From: Georgenia subflava
GTDB taxonomy: Bacteria > Actinomycetota > Actinomycetes > Actinomycetales > Actinomycetaceae
Length of the DNA: 64,000 bases
NCBI RefSeq assembly: GCF_009193155.1
Contig: NZ_VUKD01000006.1
Location: 62,001 to 126,000, forward strand
Direction: 5' to 3'
Positions within the stretch are counted from its first letter, which is position 1. Each line of letters opens with the position of its first letter. Position numbers and translations under genes: made by a program. Below the pieces are notes generated by a model, which searched no databases, was not told the DNA's origin, and saw only the letters and a program-made list of their open reading frames with translations. Shown piece by piece: positions 62,186-64,000 of the stretch.

Positions 62186-64000
62186 ATGCCTTACGTCCCG
62201 CTGACCTGGCTCGCCGAGCACACCGAGGTCCCTGCCGGCACCACTGCCGCCCAGCTCGCCGCGGACCTCGTGAAGGTCGGGCTCGAGGAGGAGTCGATCG
62301 TCCCGCCCGCCGTCACCGGCCCGCTCGTCGTCGGCCGGGTGCTCTCCGTCTCGAAGGAGGAGCAGAAGAACGGCAAGACGATCAACTACTGCCGCGTCGA
62401 CGTCGGGCAGGCGCACAACGACGCCCCCGGCACCGGCAAGGAGCCGTCCGACCTGCCCAGCCGCGGCATCATCTGCGGCGCGCACAACTTCGCCGCCGGT
62501 GACCACGTCGTCGTCGCCCTCCCCGGCACCGTGCTCCCCGGTCCGTTCCCGATCGCGGCACGCAAGACCTACGGGCACACCTCCGACGGGATGATCTGCT
62601 CCGCGCGTGAGCTCGGCCTCGGCGAGGACCACGACGGCATCATCGTGCTCGAGGAGCTGCTCGGCCCCGACGCCGTCCCCGCCCCGGGCGCCGACGCCGT
62701 CGCGCTGCTCGGGCTGGGGACCGAGGTCCTCGAGATCAACGTGACCCCCGACCGCGGGTACTGCTTCTCCATGCGTGGCGTGGCCCGCGAGTACTCCCAC
62801 TCCACCGGAGCGGCGTTCACCGACCCCGGCCTGCCCGAGAACCTCCCGGGCCCGCTGCCCGCCGCGACGCCGGACGGGTTCGCCGTCGAGGTCGACGACG
62901 TCGCGCCCGTCAGCGGCACCGTCGGCTGCGACCGCTTCGTGACCCGCATCGTGCGCGGCATCGACCCGGCTGCCCCCTCGCCGGCGTGGATGGTCGAGCG
63001 ACTGAGCCAGGCCGGCATGCGTCCCATCTCCCTGGCGGTCGACGTGACGAACTACGTCATGCTCGACCTCGGCCAGCCGCTGCACGCCTACGACCTCGCC
63101 ACCGTCAGCGCACCGATCGTGGTGCGCCGCGCCGCGGCCGGGGAGACGCTGACCACCCTCGACGACGTCGAGCGACGCCTCGACCCCGAGGACCTGCTCA
63201 TCACCGACTCGCCTGACGGTGCCCGCGGCTCACGCGTGCTCGGCCTCGCCGGCGTCATGGGCGGCGAGGACACCGAGGTCTCCGCGAGCACTACCGACGT
63301 CCTCGTCGAGGCGGCGCACTTCGACCCCATCTCGGTCGCCCGCACCGCCCGCCGGCACAAGCTGCCCTCCGAGGCCGCAAAGCGCTTCGAGCGCGGCGTC
63401 GACACCCGCCTCCAGGCCGTCGCGGCCCAGCGGGTGGTGGACCTCCTCGTCGAGCACGGCGGCGGGACGGCTGACCCGGCCGTCTCCGACCTCGACAGCA
63501 CCGCGGCACCGGCACCGATCACCTTCGACCCGGCCGAGGCCTCCCGCCTCGTCGGCGTGGAGTACCCGCGCGAGCGGGTGCTCGAGCTGCTGCGCCGGAT
63601 CGGCTGCGCCGTCGTCCCGCTGGCCGACGGCGAGACCACGGTCGCCGGTGACGGCGCGGACGACGCCTCGCCCGCCGTGCGGGTCACCCCGCCGACCTGG
63701 CGGCCGGACCTCACGGGCGGCGCACACCTTGTCGAGGAGGTCGCGAGGCTCGCCGGCTACGACGAGATCCCCTCGGTGCTGCCGCCGGCCCCCGCGGGTC
63801 GCGGCCTCACGGTCGCGCAGCGCCAGCGTCGCGACGTCGCCCGGGCACTCGCCGAGCACGGCCTGACACAGGTGCTGTCCTACCCGTTCGTCGGCGACGT
63901 CCACGACCGCCTCGGCCTCGACGTCGACGACCCGCGGCGCACCACCCTGCGCCTGGTGAACCCGATCGCCGACGACGCACCCGCGCTGCGGACCTCGTTG
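62186..64000 (+). CDS. pheT: Phenylalanyl-tRNA synthetase beta subunit (3' end beyond the window)
   Basis: The structural and editing subunit of the same enzyme. The first 605 codons are open to the window edge, with no stop. The N-terminal EMAP/OB-type tRNA-binding domain (about 40-150, VVGRVLSVSKEEQKNGKTI, then ICGAHNFAAGD), the B3/B4 editing domain (SLAVDVTNYVMLDLGQPLHAYDL) and the B5 region (VEYPRERVLELLRRIGC) are visible; catalytic-like and anticodon-binding parts must follow outside. ATG 62186 starts 1 nt after the pheS stop with GAAGGGG upstream, so the two are co-translated. Confidence 0.97.
   Translation, partial: MPYVPLTWLAEHTEVPAGTTAAQLAADLVKVGLEEESIVPPAVTGPLVVGRVLSVSKEEQKNGKTINYCRVDVGQAHNDAPGTGKEPSDLPSRGIICGAHNFAAGDHVVVALPGTVLPGPFPIAARKTYGHTSDGMICSARELGLGEDHDGIIVLEELLGPDAVPAPGADAVALLGLGTEVLEINVTPDRGYCFSMRGVAREYSHSTGAAFTDPGLPENLPGPLPAATPDGFAVEVDDVAPVSGTVGCDRFVTRIVRGIDPAAPSPAWMVERLSQAGMRPISLAVDVTNYVMLDLGQPLHAYDLATVSAPIVVRRAAAGETLTTLDDVERRLDPEDLLITDSPDGARGSRVLGLAGVMGGEDTEVSASTTDVLVEAAHFDPISVARTARRHKLPSEAAKRFERGVDTRLQAVAAQRVVDLLVEHGGGTADPAVSDLDSTAAPAPITFDPAEASRLVGVEYPRERVLELLRRIGCAVVPLADGETTVAGDGADDASPAVRVTPPTWRPDLTGGAHLVEEVARLAGYDEIPSVLPPAPAGRGLTVAQRQRRDVARALAEHGLTQVLSYPFVGDVHDRLGLDVDDPRRTTLRLVNPIADDAPALRTSL

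Overview
This is a very GC-rich window (strong G/C preference at third codon positions) from an actinobacterium, almost certainly of the order Micrococcales. The evidence is the gene order (dinB, DUF3040, mraZ, division and cell-wall cluster, pgeF, sepF, yggT, wag31, lspA, rluD, dnaE, his genes, infC-rpmI-rplT, pheST), the absence of ftsA, the use of priA in place of hisA, and a MurE whose diamino-acid motif is not the mDAP type. A Georgenia/Bogoriellaceae-like or Cellulomonas-like lineage fits, but the genus cannot be settled from the sequence alone.

Layout. 1-9.1 kb holds general metabolism and RNA biology: the tail of an unidentified gene, an alpha/beta hydrolase, a minus-strand helD-serA-aldo/keto reductase run, a PAC2 protein, an MFS exporter and a cold-shock protein. 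9.1-11.8 kb holds a stand-alone spermidine-synthase-like protein, divergent dinB and a DUF3040 membrane protein. 11.7-12.2 kb is non-coding and carries an inverted array of MraZ-box-like repeats. 12.2-28.2 kb is the dcw cluster mraZ-rsmH-ftsL-ftsI-murE-murF-mraY-murD-ftsW-murG-murC-ftsQ-ftsZ, most genes overlapping by 4 or 8 nt. 28.2-30.7 kb continues with pgeF, sepF, yggT and the polar-growth organiser wag31; ylmE/yggS, usual between pgeF and sepF, is missing. 30.9-36.7 kb has lspA, rluD, a GNAT gene and dnaE. 37-47.4 kb is a histidine block (hisD, then hisC-hisB-unknown-hisH-priA) interrupted by an F420-type protein, an MFS gene and a RecQ helicase with a phosphoribosyltransferase-like tail. 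47.5-50.1 kb is infC (AUC start) with a structured leader, rpmI, rplT and a SpoU methyltransferase. 50.1-61 kb is more accessory: two convergent kinases, a CBS protein, an iron-siderophore uptake operon with an iron box, a tandem-repeat-rich stretch, thpR and a DUF222-HNH gene. The window ends with pheS and an incomplete pheT.

How it works together. The core is the peptidoglycan-precursor and divisome programme (lipid II synthesis by MurC-G and MraY, septal synthesis by FtsW/FtsI/FtsQ/FtsL, Z-ring by FtsZ/SepF, tip growth by Wag31), probably autoregulated by MraZ at a promoter overlapped by its boxes and perhaps again by an RNA hairpin ahead of rsmH. Many genes carry a TANNNT-like -10 box 6-8 nt before the start codon, which predicts frequent leaderless transcription and was used here to decide several starts.

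Most of the window is well-known housekeeping and I do not see a complete novel defence or biosynthetic system. The most unusual signals are the reversed MraZ-box array, tandem repeats that duplicate the 3' ends of genes, the RecQ-phosphoribosyltransferase fusion, and the uncharacterised protein between hisB and hisH.
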